Shown here: positions 54,413 through 63,626 of the stretch, in pieces | Layout of the letters: each line of letters starts with the position of its first letter | How positions within the stretch are numbered: position 1 is the first letter of the stretch | NCBI RefSeq assembly: GCF_014397785.1 | Contig: NZ_VZQQ01000014.1 | Location: 62,001-126,000, forward strand | Reading direction: 5' to 3' | Origin: Paraburkholderia podalyriae | GTDB taxonomy: Bacteria; Pseudomonadota; Gammaproteobacteria; Burkholderiales; Burkholderiaceae | Length of the DNA: 64,000 nucleotides | Translations under genes and position numbers: made by a program | Notes under the pieces: generated by a model | Database searches by the model: none | What the model was told of the DNA's origin: nothing | Seen by the model: the letters and a program-made list of their open reading frames with translations, nothing else

Positions 54413-55218
54413 GCCGTACCAGGGCCCGCGTTTGCGGCCTGTGCGCAGGCAGCCAACCGGCGCTCCGACCGTGGAATCGCCCCGCCGGCCGGGCGCACAC
54501 CCGGCCCTGGACAGCGCACGCCGTGCTCCGCACGCGGCCCGGCCAGGCGCGCCGTTGCGCGCGCCAGGCAGGCTGCGGTGCCGCGCGGTTCTGCCTGGTC
54601 CGGCGCAGGCTTGCGCTCACGCGGTGCGCAGGCACCGGAAACTTCATGTCGAGCGCGCCGGCTGGTCGCGGTCAGTCCTGCGCCGCTGATGGCCCCGCCT
54701 TCGCGTCCAGCCCCCGGGGCGGGTGGCCGGACGCGCCGCCGGCGGGTCCATCATGGCCGCTGCCGTCGGTCCCCGCTCCGACCGGCGTGGGCCGCATCCG
54801 GCGGCACCGGCGCCGCGCTGTGCTGTGCGCTGGCTGGCACGCATCAGCCCGCGACCCGGTGCGGCGGCGGCCGGCGATGACCAATGAAGACCAACACCAG
54901 ACGAAGGGGCACGGGCGAAAGTCCTTACACCGCCTGGAATGTTAACGCCGCAATCGCTTACCTGGACCGCGTCTTGTTCTCTGCGACGGCCCATGCGTTG
55001 GTCGGACAAAGCTATTGGCGCAGTCGAGTCGTGCAGGTGGGCTCGACGCCGGGGTTCATGCACACGCAACGCATACGGCTGCAGCGACTGCGCGACCTTC
55101 TTGATAACGCCTCGAAGACGCCAAGTCGTTGCATCGTAGGCAAGGCGGCGCCCCCCAGCGACCGCAGATGGTTGGGGTCGGGAAACGGGGCGGTTCATGG
55201 CAAGCAGAAGGCCTTTCC
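54413..55218. other. Very GC-rich stretch with no recognised gene
   Basis: About 800 bp. Long open frames exist on both strands, but they are Arg/Ala/Pro-rich and match nothing I know, as expected by chance in this composition. It may be decayed sequence upstream of the hsdR relic. Confidence 0.5.
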
Positions 55219-55490
55219 CGACGAAAATCATCGAGAGAGGGTCAACGGTCTGTTCGAGGGAGGCCTGGCCGATGATGACCAGCTCGCGAACGCGAACGGC
55301 ATTCTCAAGGGCAAGCTGCTGGAGAACAGGACGCTCGTCCAACAAGCCGTGAGCAACAGCAAAGAGCGGTTCGCCAAACCGCGAGACCTGAAGGACGCCC
55401 TGCTACACACCGTCATCGATTGGCTTGATGGCCCGCATCACCATCAGCACGCAGGCGCTGAGGTCGGAGCGGGCGCGCCAGGGACCCGAC
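55219..55490 (+). pseudogene. hsdR: Remnant of a type I restriction enzyme R subunit (HsdR C-terminus)
   Basis: The translated fragment ANGILKGKLLENRTLVQQAV, then SNSKERFAKPRDLKDALL, matches from memory the conserved C-terminal helices of HsdR proteins (LLENR.L.QQA..NSKEQFA.S.DLK). Near 55430-55450 the frame shifts, and the expected ISTQAL end is read in another frame. Only ~90 residues of an ~1000-residue protein remain. No hsdM or hsdS is seen nearby. Non-functional. Confidence 0.65.
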
Positions 55491-55806
55491 GTCGACGAGC
55501 AGTGCCATCGGGCAAAACGCCGCGCTGGATTGGGCAACGCTTCGCCCCCGGAGGGCCTCGCCCACCCAAAGCCCAATGCGCCACAGGCGGACGTGGCATT
55601 GCGTGTGGACCGTTGCCGTCGCCGAACAGAAGCGCTCGACTCAAATTTGGTTCCCTGCGGATTTCATATCTGAAAGTCACCGCATCGCGAGACGCCACAG
55701 GTCGCCTGCCATCGACCAACAGAGAGCGAACTCAATTGAACAACAAAGAGACGCCGCCGGGCAGACTGGCCGGGTGGACTGCCCTATTGCGGAGGGCGTC
55801 GAGATG
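55491..55806. other. Gap between hsdR relic and repeat unit
   Basis: About 315 bp. No credible gene, tRNA or repeat found. Confidence 0.4.
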
Positions 55807-56085
55807 TGCAAGGGCTACGCCCATGAGACCGCTCGCTGGATGAAGTTCGGTGCGCCGCAGGCGTCCATGGCATAGTGCGGTGCCTGGCACCGCTAACCGG
55901 CGCGGGCGAGGACCGAAAGTCCCGCCGGCCACACTCTGCCCTGAAAAGCCTATCTTTCTAGAGAAAGATAGAGCGCCCCCACAAGCTGCCCGAAATCCCT
56001 TGTCAGACAAGGACTGCGTCACCGCGCCGCGTTCACGTGATGCCGGGGTTCTGTGCGCTTGATGCCGGAGGCATGATATGAACGC
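55807..56085. repeat. Diverged direct repeat, copy A (279 bp)
   Basis: Collinear with copy B (56307-56609) through several matching blocks: TGCAAGGGCT, GTTCGGTGCGCCGCA, GCGGTGCCTGGC, a hairpin, TTCACGT, and ATATGAACGC at the end. The hairpin at 55951-55970 has perfect arms TATCTTTC and GAAAGATA around TAGA. The last 50 bp form a longer imperfect inverted repeat. No gene recognised. The 221 bp between the copies contain an open frame starting at 56078 of unknown meaning. Confidence 0.6.
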
Positions 56086-56306
56086 GAAACCTCGGTCCAT
56101 TACCCTCGTGTCGACCGCCGCCCGCTCAGCACGCAATGTTCTGCAAATGGCGAACCGAAGCGCCGCGCTTCAGCTCGGGAGCGCACCTACCATGGCGATG
56201 GCGAACCACAGCAGTACCAGCGGCAGTGCTGTCTTCGACCGAAGATTCAGCCTCCTTCTGTCGAAAACGGCGGCCAACGAACCTTACCGCATGCGACTTG
56301 AATATT

Positions 56307-56609
56307 TGCAAAGGCTTCGCCCTCCGGACTCTTGCCCGGGCGCAGTTCGGCACGCCGCACGTGCATCGCGCGGTGCCTGGCGGTGCGTGGCCGCGCCTCC
56401 GGGCTGGCGGGGCCGCGTGCCCCACTCGCCACCACCGCGCCATGCCGAGGCTATCTTTCTAGAGGAAGATAGAGCACTCCCAGTCCATTTAGCGCACTCC
56501 CAACTCCATTCCGGGGAAAGCCTTGTCCACTAACCGCTTGGGCACTATCGAGCGTTCACGTCATGCCGTGGTCTTGTGCGACTGGTGCCCGGGGGCATCA
56601 TATGAACGC
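56307..56609. repeat. Diverged direct repeat, copy B (303 bp)
   Basis: Second copy of the unit at 55807-56085. Its hairpin at 56452-56471 reads TATCTTTC-TAGA-GGAAGATA (one mismatch). The ending keeps GTTCACGTCATGCC and GGCATCATATGAAC, the same imperfect inverted arms as copy A. The 145 bp to the repC-like stop at 56755 hold nothing recognised. Confidence 0.6.
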
Positions 56610-56754
56610 CCGATGTCCATTGACCGCCCTGCGCATGGCGTGCTGCCGAACTCTCCTTCGCCTGCGAAGCTGTGTATCGTGCTCAGAAACATAAATGCCG
56701 AAATCATCGTGACATGAGCCGACACCCCGCGCACAGCACTTTTCAAGGTGCTGC

Positions 56755-57750
56755 TCACGCAAACGACGATGAAACGTCCACAATGGCCTCGGGCGCTCTC
56801 GCCTCCGCCCTCACAGCAGGCCTTTGCGACCGTTCCGTGATACGCTGGCAAGCACGCTCCGGCAACGCTACCTCTGCGCCACGCCAGGCAGCCGACCGCC
56901 GGCAAATTTGCACGCTCTCCGCCCGCTCCAGGTTGGGCCCGGACCTGGCTTTAATCGTCCACCCTCTCAGTCGATTGATTTCGCACAGAGCAGCGCGCAA
57001 CTGCTGCCGCCGCCGACGGACCGTCACGTCTGCCACATCCGGCTCGCACCAGACATATGGCGCCAGCGTCTCCGGATTGAACGACATGGTTCCGCCCGGA
57101 CGAATACGCACCGACAGGGCACAATGCAAAGCCCGCGCGATATCGGATTTCAGAGACAAACGTTCCTGCAGAGAAACGGGCGAATACTGTTTGCCGATGA
57201 GAATTTCGGTGAGCCGCGAGTTGAGCACGACCCGCACTCCGTACCCATCACCACGCCGCCAGTGAAGCAACCGGGAGCTGAATTCCTCGTCTCCGACAAC
57301 TGCCCATATCGTCACCTCGCATAGACGCATCAATTCCCGGCGAATCTGTTTCGCGGCGCTGCCTCCCTCGGCCGTTCGACCACAGCGTTGTGACAACTCG
57401 GCATAGCTCACTGAGAGGGTCGCCAACGCCGGTGCCTCCCCCTCGCGGCAATCCGCCAGCGGGCGCGCCCCAGGTTCGCTGTAGAGCGCGATTTCAATGA
57501 GCGTCCAGTCCTCCACCTCCTGGCGGGCACGCCCGTACTGTTCCTCAGCCAGTTCCAGCAGCACCAGCAGCAGCGTCTGCTCGGGAATGCCTAGCCGGTC
57601 AGGACCGCGCAGGCGCCAAACAATGCCGCCAAACGTATATTCGGCATCAAGCTTGGGACGGATGCCATTACCGAGAGAACCGAACAACCCCGTGCCCGGC
57701 AGCATTGGGTCGTACCGCACGACGCGTTTGTCACCAGCCGGCCGCGTCAT
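56755..57750 (-). CDS. repC: IncQ-type replication initiator RepC-like protein
   Basis: 331 residues. YRGR-type winged-helix region around LSVSYAELSQRCGRTAEGG and RRELMRLCEVTIWAV, with SSRLLHWRRGDGYGVRVVLN. The pattern matches RepC of RSF1010/IncQ plasmids, which binds origin iterons. Its start overlaps the repA-like stop (57747-57750), the same gene order as IncQ repAC. No clear iteron array is seen in the window, so an origin may be elsewhere or lost. Confidence 0.7.
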   Translation of the reverse strand: MTRPAGDKRVVRYDPMLPGTGLFGSLGNGIRPKLDAEYTFGGIVWRLRGPDRLGIPEQTLLLVLLELAEEQYGRARQEVEDWTLIEIALYSEPGARPLADCREGEAPALATLSVSYAELSQRCGRTAEGGSAAKQIRRELMRLCEVTIWAVVGDEEFSSRLLHWRRGDGYGVRVVLNSRLTEILIGKQYSPVSLQERLSLKSDIARALHCALSVRIRPGGTMSFNPETLAPYVWCEPDVADVTVRRRRQQLRAALCEINRLRGWTIKARSGPNLERAESVQICRRSAAWRGAEVALPERACQRITERSQRPAVRAEARAPEAIVDVSSSFA

Positions 57751-58673
57751 CGCCTTACCCTTGATGTCCCCGCGAGCTCTGTCCGTGCTGCTGGGGCCCG
57801 CTTTGACAGGGTTTCCGGCACCCAGAGCTCCATCGCTCCGGAGTCCGGGACCTTACGCAACACGACCGTGCCGAGGGCGCGGCCGTAGTTGGTCTTGGGG
57901 ACGTCAAGACGCACAAAGTGCCGGAGCTCGGATTTTTCGATGCCTAGCTCGCGGGCCAGCGACTCCGACACCGGCGAAAGGTTCGCCTGCCAACGCACGC
58001 CATCCGTCAGCGCGGTCGAGCCTCGCGAAGCATACGCCTGCTCCCCGCCACCGCTGGTCATGGAGACGCGGTTCGCGTGGTGGGCGATGAGCACGGCTGC
58101 GCCCGTTTCATACGCAACGCGTTGGAACTGGGTGACGATGGCAGTCATCGCCGCCGAATCGTTCTCGTCGCCGTCGTGAAACCGTCGCAATGGGTCGACG
58201 ACGACCAGGCGCGCGCCCATACAGAGTTCGACCAGTTGGCGATATCCCGACGTGCCGTCGCCAAAGTGAACGAGTGACCCATGCCCGCCCAGGGGATATA
58301 CGCTCAGCTGGCTGTCTAACTGCTCAAGGAGCGCCTGCAGGCTTTCACGACTTTGAGATGCCATGCCCTCCTTCAACTGCTGGGTCGCCCCGTGCAATCG
58401 ATGGTGCATGATGACGGCCGTCTCCTCGGCCAGGAACAGCACCACCTTGCCCGGGGACGAGTTGGAGCCTGTCAACGCTCCGCCGAGAATCGGTTGCCCG
58501 CATGCAATCGCACAGCCCATTTGGGTCAGCAGCATGGTTTTACCTGCGCCGCCGGGGGCAACCAGAACGCCAACGGTGCCCGCCAGCAGACCTGGCAGGA
58601 CGTGGTCCAGGGCTGGGGGCGGCGTGAGTAAGGTACTGCGAATATCAAGCCTGAGGTCAGCGAGCGCGGTCAT
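57747..58673 (-). CDS. repA: IncQ-type RepA-like hexameric helicase (AAA_25)
   Basis: 308 residues. Walker A APGGAGKTML near residue 38, Walker B LVVVDPLRRFHDGDEND, and the downstream sensor LIAHHANR are those of RSF1010 RepA and related AAA_25 ATPases. It would unwind DNA at the origin together with RepC. It is translationally coupled at both ends, with the AlpA-like gene (58670-58673) and repC. Complete and apparently intact. Confidence 0.82.
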   Translation of the reverse strand: MTALADLRLDIRSTLLTPPPALDHVLPGLLAGTVGVLVAPGGAGKTMLLTQMGCAIACGQPILGGALTGSNSSPGKVVLFLAEETAVIMHHRLHGATQQLKEGMASQSRESLQALLEQLDSQLSVYPLGGHGSLVHFGDGTSGYRQLVELCMGARLVVVDPLRRFHDGDENDSAAMTAIVTQFQRVAYETGAAVLIAHHANRVSMTSGGGEQAYASRGSTALTDGVRWQANLSPVSESLARELGIEKSELRHFVRLDVPKTNYGRALGTVVLRKVPDSGAMELWVPETLSKRAPAARTELAGTSRVRR

Positions 58674-58867
58674 TGCGCAGCTCCCACCACAAGCTCCGCG
58701 AGCCAGGCTTCTACATCAACGCGGCGCCAGCGAAGCAGCCGTGTGCCGGGGATGTGAAGACGAGGCGGCACGGCCAGGGGATTACGCCTGAGGTCCTTTT
58801 TGATGGTGTCTGGGCTACGGCCAAGCAGTTCGCCGAGTTCGCGAATGTCCAACAGGTAAGACGACAT
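58670..58867 (-). CDS. AlpA-like small DNA-binding protein
   Basis: 65 residues from the ATG at 58867. SSYLLDIRELGELLGRSPDTIKKDL is a MerR/excisionase-type helix-turn-helix, followed by LRWRRVDVEAWL, the usual wing. Such proteins lead repA-repC operons in integrated islands and may act as excisionase or operon regulator. The start was chosen because an upstream in-frame extension has no similarity. Confidence 0.7.
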   Translation of the reverse strand: MSSYLLDIRELGELLGRSPDTIKKDLRRNPLAVPPRLHIPGTRLLRWRRVDVEAWLAELVVGAAQ

Positions 58868-58935
58868 GAAACACACTCCAGAAGACGGGTTCTCCCGGGC
58901 GCGAGGGGACAAAAAGGCTCCTCGCGTCTCCAGGT

Positions 58936-58948
58936 GCCACGACGTGGC
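58936..58948. promoter_or_regulatory. Palindrome upstream of the AlpA-repA-repC operon
   Basis: GCCACG-A-CGTGGC at 58936-58948, with further CACGTG (58961) and CCACGT (near 58991) motifs within 60 bp. Likely operator sites for an operon regulator. Confidence 0.4.
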
Positions 58949-59330
58949 TTCAGGTGTATTCACGTGGTTTAAACGCCCCGGTTTTGGGTCCACGTAGTTC
59001 GTCGGCTGTGGCCCTTTGCGCAGGCGCTCATCTCGACCCTCACGCCAACCTCATACTGACCAGCCTGCCAATGGGAAAGAGGTTTCAGCAACAACGATTC
59101 GCGGCTTTCTCTGCGGTCCATCCGGATTCCGGCATCCGCCTCAGTCTGACGTTAGCTACAACACACGGGGCCAGGTTGGGAACGGCCGTCGCGAGTGCTG
59201 CCATCGGCAAGAGGATTTGCGCAATACGGAAGGGAAAGCGCGCTCCAGCAGCAGGGTGTCCGCTGTGCCACTGGTCTGGCGATGCCAATACGGAGCACCG
59301 CGTTACAATTGCGGTACATCTCCTCTCGGC
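58949..59330. other. Intergenic region, no firm gene
   Basis: About 380 bp. It should hold divergent promoters for the rep operon and the small RHH gene. No other feature supported. Confidence 0.4.
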
Positions 59331-59663
59331 GTGCCAACCTACGGACACCCTGACCTTTGGATTACGCCCCAGCTAAAGGAGTTGATTCGATGGGCCGCAG
59401 AGAGGGAGCACCGAACGACTGCCAATTTCATGGAGGCGTTCGTGCGGAATCGTTGTCGCGAACACGGCATCGCCGTTCCGGCTAAGCATCCATATAGCTG
59501 CTCAGTCCACCGGGGAGAACAGATGGACATCTCTCAGTTTCGCGAGCATACCGGCAAGCGAGGTAAGTGCGTTCGCAGCAGCGAGCACCTGGAGGTCGTG
59601 GCGGTCCAGCTCAGCGCGCCGCGCCAGGTCAGACACAGTCTTGAACTGCCGCACAGCTCGTGA
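59331..59663 (+). CDS. Ribbon-helix-helix-like small protein
   Basis: 110 residues if the GTG at 59331 is used; no good ribosome-binding site is visible, so the start is uncertain. The first ~55 residues (DLWITPQLKELIRWAAEREHRTTANFMEAFVRNRC) have the Arc/DUF1778 ribbon-helix-helix pattern. The C-terminal half overlaps the antisense dnaE2 relic and is probably not native, so the gene may be truncated and read through. Confidence 0.4.
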   Translation: MPTYGHPDLWITPQLKELIRWAAEREHRTTANFMEAFVRNRCREHGIAVPAKHPYSCSVHRGEQMDISQFREHTGKRGKCVRSSEHLEVVAVQLSAPRQVRHSLELPHSS

Positions 59664-60716
59664 ATTCTCGATACGCTCGGCGGCACCGTCGCGCATACTT
59701 CGGAGCAACGACAAACCAGGCCTGACGGCTGGCTTCCCTGCGCGGTCAATACTCTGGAGCGACGAGTTCCATGCGCTAATCGTCACGTCTACTGGCAGAA
59801 CCTGGACTCCGTGCCGCTTCGCGTCCTGAACGAGTTGCGATGGCGAGTAAAAGCCCATGGGCTGTGAATTCAGCATTGCTGCCAGAAATGCCTCCGGTTC
59901 GTGACGTTTCAGCCAGCCGCTCGCATACACGAGTAGCGCGAAGCTGGCAGCGTGACTTTCCGGGAATCCGTACTCGCCGAAGCCCAGAATCTGCTGGAAG
60001 ATGGGCGCAAGGTCGTATCCGCACTCGTTAACAGCCTTCCCGACCCGGATGGCGGTCATGGTGTCCTGTAGCGGCTTGCGCGAGCGCACATGCATGACGA
60101 CGCTGCCAAGTGCAACGACAGGCACGTCGTGCTTGCGAGCGATGAATTCGACCGAGCCGCGATGAATGTCATCGAGCGCTCGCTGATGCAGCACCAGACC
60201 CACCCACGCCCGGCCAGTGAACGTGTCGTCGAGCCACTCGACCTGTGCGTCCAGTACATCCTCTTTCGCAGGGAATTCCGGAACCAGAATCGCAAGGCAA
60301 TCTGGCATCCCGAGCAGGTGGCGATATTCCCTTTCCGGCCGGGATAGGTCCTGAGGTGTCACCCTATACTCGCCTTTCGGCGCGCGCGTGCGTGCGATAG
60401 TGACGAGTTCAGACAGGTTGCCATATCCCTCGCGGTTCCTTGCGAGCAGGATAAGCCCAAACGCCGGGGAGCCGTCGGCGTTCCTCAACCTGCAGTACGA
60501 GCCGACAATAAACGGGAGCTTCGCTGCCTTCGCAGCGACGTGCGCGCGGACCACGCCGGCAAGTGAACACTCGTCAGTTATCGCGAGTGCCGAATACCCC
60601 AGTTGTGCCGCGCGCTCAGCCAGTTCTTCTGCATGGGACGCCCCATGCAGAAACGTGAAATTCGAAAAGCAGAACAGCTCGGCGTAGGCCGGCAGCATCG
60701 AGAAGGTGGTGTCCAC
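59502..60716 (-). pseudogene. dnaE2: Relic of error-prone polymerase DnaE2 (ImuC), internally deleted
   Basis: 404 residues against the usual ~1,050. Residues 1-238 are the N-terminal PHP domain and linker (YAELFCFSNFTFLHGASHAEELA, then RKPLQDTMTAIR). At ~60000, after GYDLAP, it jumps in frame to IFQQILGFGEYGFPESHAAS, which belongs near residue 850. The catalytic Asp residues and most of palm, fingers and thumb are absent. The C-terminus ends early, at FSPVD. It follows the imuB relic, the ImuB-DnaE2 order. Non-functional as a polymerase. Confidence 0.8.
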
Positions 60717-60722
60717 GGCATG

Positions 60723-61400
60723 TCATCCGAAAAGGCCGTGGAGAAACCACCGCTGGTCTTCTTCCGCATCGCGGCTGCTGACACGCTCGCGGTATATCCA
60801 GAAGCAGCTCTGGTCTTCCCCCTGCGCGACGAAATAGTCGCGAGTAACAAGCTCTCCGTCAAACCAGCCGGCCTCGATGCGTTCGCCCGGCGACACCATC
60901 CGCAGCGGCGAGCCGTAGAACGGTCGGTGCTTACGCATGAGGAGACGCACCGGCTTTTCCAGCAGCCATGTTGGTCTCGGCAATCCCTCAGGCAGCACCG
61001 TGCTTTTCGATGCGCTAGCAACAGGGACCCATCGATTGGCAATCTCAGGACGGTAATCGGCCGTGGGCGCAGGTCTGAGTACGTTCTCTTCACCGAGTCG
61101 TGCGACCAGCAATTCGACCAGCCGAACATGGTCTTCGGCCGACCCTCCCGGCTCCGGAAACAGCGTGTCCGAGGCAGGTATCACCGGCTGAACGTTCGAC
61201 GCATCGAGTCGCAGCGCGATGACGGGCGCGGTCACTTCTATCCGCCCAAGACGCTCCTTGATAAGCCGTACGAGATGGTCCCCGCGCCATGTCGGCTCGC
61301 TCAAGGCGATTTCGATTGGCGTCGGCTCGATAGCTTGCCTGCCGCGCTCGTGCTCCAGCAAAAGTGTCGCGCCCGTCAGCGCCAGTTGTTTTGCGCACAT
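60723..61400 (-). pseudogene. imuB: 3' remnant of imuB (Y-family polymerase-like mutasome protein)
   Basis: About 225 residues of the C-terminal part: RLGRIEVTAPVIALRLDAS, LLVARLGEENV, LPRPTWLLEKPVRLL and SPGERIEAGWFDG are typical ImuB blocks. It ends with a normal stop 7 bp before dnaE2. The N-terminal polymerase domain is gone, and similarity stops near 61400, where the small periplasmic gene begins, so a recombination event probably cut it. Non-functional. Confidence 0.75.
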
Positions 61401-61428
61401 TGCACGCAACGTGCGAGGAGAAGGAAAA

Positions 61429-61740
61429 ATGAACAAGAAAATCTTAGGCGCTGCTCTTGGTCTGGCAGTTTTGGCTGCATCGACAGCTGCGTCGGCCCAC
61501 GTCGACGTATCCGTTGCACTCGGCATTCCAATCGGGGTCTATGCCCCGGCTCAGCCTGTGTATGTCGCTCCGCCGCCAGTTGCCTACGCCCCAGCGCCCG
61601 TGGCCGTGGCCTACGGTGGCGACGGCGACTGGCGGGCGCGGGAATGGCGCGAGCGTCGTGAATGGCGCGAACGTCAATGGCGTCGCGACGAATGGCGTGA
61701 ACACGAGTGGCACGACCGTGGTCGGTCGGGCGGCTATTGA
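61429..61740 (+). CDS. Small secreted Trp/Arg-rich protein
   Basis: 103 residues. The signal peptide MNKKILGAALGLAVLAAS ends near ASA, so the protein is probably periplasmic. A Pro/Ala/Tyr-rich middle (VAPPPVAYAPAPVAV) precedes repeats of WRxREWRER up to the C-terminus. Its AGGAGAAGG site 5 bp upstream is strong. Similar short proteins are common in Burkholderiales. Function unknown. Confidence 0.7.
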   Translation: MNKKILGAALGLAVLAASTAASAHVDVSVALGIPIGVYAPAQPVYVAPPPVAYAPAPVAVAYGGDGDWRAREWRERREWRERQWRRDEWREHEWHDRGRSGGY

Positions 61741-61878
61741 AATGACGCCCGCTACCCGCACGTTCGGGAAACACCACAACAGGACGTCACCGGATGAGAA
61801 GTAGCCGAATGAAGATAGCTGTGGCGAGTGCTGGACTTGCCGCTGTAACACACCCTGGCACTCGCCTCATCGCAATGA

Positions 61879-61911
61879 ATGGCCCGCTTACGTGGGCCAT
61901 TTGTTTTTTTG
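61879..61911 (+). terminator. Rho-independent terminator downstream of the secreted-protein gene
   Basis: AATGGCCC and GGGCCATT arms around an 8-base loop, with a long T-run. Confidence 0.8.
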
Positions 61912-62361
61912 TGTGCCGTTGATGCGCCGCGATTGAACGTTCAGCGCGCGCTGGGACGCAGCTTATCTCGTCGCCGGGTTGGCGAAAACGTCGACCAGGG
62001 ACGTGAGACATCACGGCTGCGACAATCTCCGCCGGAGTGCTGTCCGCAAGCCCGAAGCATTACGGTATGCGTCCAGGTCGCTCCGGGGTGACCCTTTGAC
62101 ACGCGATACGGATGGCTCGAAGGGGGCTCAAATGCATTAGACACCTTACATGTCCTGAGGGCAAAGCGTCGCTCCGCTTTGTATATCGCGCGGAGCTGTT
62201 GCTGCACATCGCGCTGGACCATTGTCTGCCTCCTGTCCCCCATCCAAACAAATGGTCGAAATCCGACAAGTCCCCTCGACCCCGGTCAGCAAAAAAAAGC
62301 CGCCCATGTGCCGGCGGCGAAGAGGAGGGGGACGTGACCATCCCATAGTGGCGGCAAAGAA
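61912..62361. other. Gap of about 450 bp, no firm gene
   Basis: Several overlapping frames on both strands, none convincing. It contains the minus-strand terminator at 62291-62318. Confidence 0.4.
62291..62318 (-). terminator. Rho-independent terminator, minus strand
   Basis: GCCGCC and GGCGGC arms around an 8-base loop, followed on the minus strand by eight T. It would end a leftward transcript such as that of 62362-62619. Confidence 0.65.
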
Positions 62362-62619
62362 TTAAGGCAGCCTTAAAGCAGCGGAAAGCCGGATGGCCAA
62401 TTTGTTCACATTCCTGACCGAGGGGCAAGTTTCCGACAACACGGCCCCCGGGCCGTGCGCCGCAGCATACAGGCCTCTTCCGCCGGAGGCACCCAGCCCG
62501 CAACAGGCAACGTTCACGCTGTTCGACGCAGATGCTCCTCCTCGGTCCGCCGTCGGATGCCAATGCACCAGTTGCTCGCAATAATCAGCTAGTTCTTTCG
62601 CGACGGCTTCGCATCGCAT
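62362..62619 (-). CDS. Possible small hypothetical protein
   Basis: 85 residues, MRCEAVAKELADYCEQLVHWH start. The N-terminal part looks helical and plausible; the rest is Gly/Ala-rich. Only the downstream terminator supports it as a gene. No family recognised. Confidence 0.3.
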   Translation of the reverse strand: MRCEAVAKELADYCEQLVHWHPTADRGGASASNSVNVACCGLGASGGRGLYAAAHGPGAVLSETCPSVRNVNKLAIRLSAALRLP

Positions 62620-62876
62620 GACGCGCTCAAAGCACTCTTCGTCGGTTCGTCTTCAAGATACCCAGCAAGAAAGCGTCGAGAGAACAGGCCACGCGCGGAT
62701 TGATGCTCGGGAGGATGGGCGCTCTATTCTGTTAAGCCTGTCTTAATTGTTGCTTGCCATCATGGTTGCACGGCGCACCAATGCCCCAGCGTCGCCGCCG
62801 GCGCATCAGCGGTATCTTTGCAGGCCAGCAGCTCTTCGGCGACGGGACCAAGACTTACGAAGGAAGTTGAACCAAC

Positions 62877-63338
62877 ATGCCAAGCAAATCGCGAACGCGC
62901 AAACATATCCAGCCGGCGATGTCGCCACTCCTGCGTGCGCTTACCTACAGCCGCGCCGCACATAAGCCTGTGACCAAGGCGATGCTCTTGCAGTGCTACA
63001 CAGCACTGGATGCCTTCCGACGGGGCTATGGCTCGCTCGAGCTGTTCTCGACATTGAGTCGGCAACTACTTGTTGCCAGGGAATTGTGTCGTCTCGGACA
63101 CCAGCCGTACGCACTTGCGGACATGGAGGCGGCGCATGCGGCAATGATGCGTATCGTTGCCGTTGAAAAAGAGGAAAGCACGTGGCTCATTGGCGACACA
63201 GAGTATGCGCAACTTTGCGTGGCGCTTGAAATCATCGACGAGCAATTGTCCACAGCATCTCTCGGCGACATTGCTAAGGCTGAAGCGCAAATGCTCGAAG
63301 GCGTGCTTCGCTCCGCACGGAAACTAGCAATTGCCTAA
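62877..63338 (+). CDS. Hypothetical helical protein
   Basis: 153 residues, MPSKSRTRKHIQPAMSPLLRAL start. It is mainly helical (RQLLVARELCRLGH, then ALEIIDEQLSTAS). No signal peptide, membrane segment or known domain. A GGAAG site precedes the ATG, and codon use looks coding. Confidence 0.6.
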   Translation: MPSKSRTRKHIQPAMSPLLRALTYSRAAHKPVTKAMLLQCYTALDAFRRGYGSLELFSTLSRQLLVARELCRLGHQPYALADMEAAHAAMMRIVAVEKEESTWLIGDTEYAQLCVALEIIDEQLSTASLGDIAKAEAQMLEGVLRSARKLAIA

Positions 63339-63626
63339 ACCCCACGGCAAACCGAAAGTCTTAGGTCGAGCGCCAAGCAGCAGGAACCGTAACGGCGTGT
63401 TAGCGCGAGGAAAGGCTGAAAAAGACGGGATTGGAACATGGTCTTGCGGACCAGCGCGGTGCCGGCCCATGCCGGTCCTGTATCGTGTGCCCGCATTCTG
63501 GGGAGAGACATCATGAAATCCGTTGCAGCTCCAACCTCATATCAGCGAGCCAAGCAAATGAAGGGGTAAACATCGCCTTGGGGCTGGTCGACTAGAGTCT
63601 GCCCCGCCCACCACAGGAGGTCCAAC
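63339..63626. other. Intergenic stretch with a possible 18-residue peptide
   Basis: No firm gene. A short frame at 63513-63569 (MKSVAAPTSYQRAKQMKG) has a GGGGAGAG site upstream and could be a tiny peptide. The support is weak. Confidence 0.3.

Noticed and set aside
54413..54945. Protein-coding gene after the second integrase
   Set aside because: Open frames on both strands are Arg/Ala/Pro-rich with no family similarity and no good ribosome-binding sites.
55807..56609. Integron attC sites or a CRISPR array
   Set aside because: Two long diverged copies with no GTTRRRY/RYYYAAC core sites, no integron integrase, and no short regular repeats with spacers.
63331..63516. 61-codon gene starting with TTG after the 153-residue gene
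   Set aside because: Overlaps the previous stop, lacks a ribosome-binding site and has no coding features.
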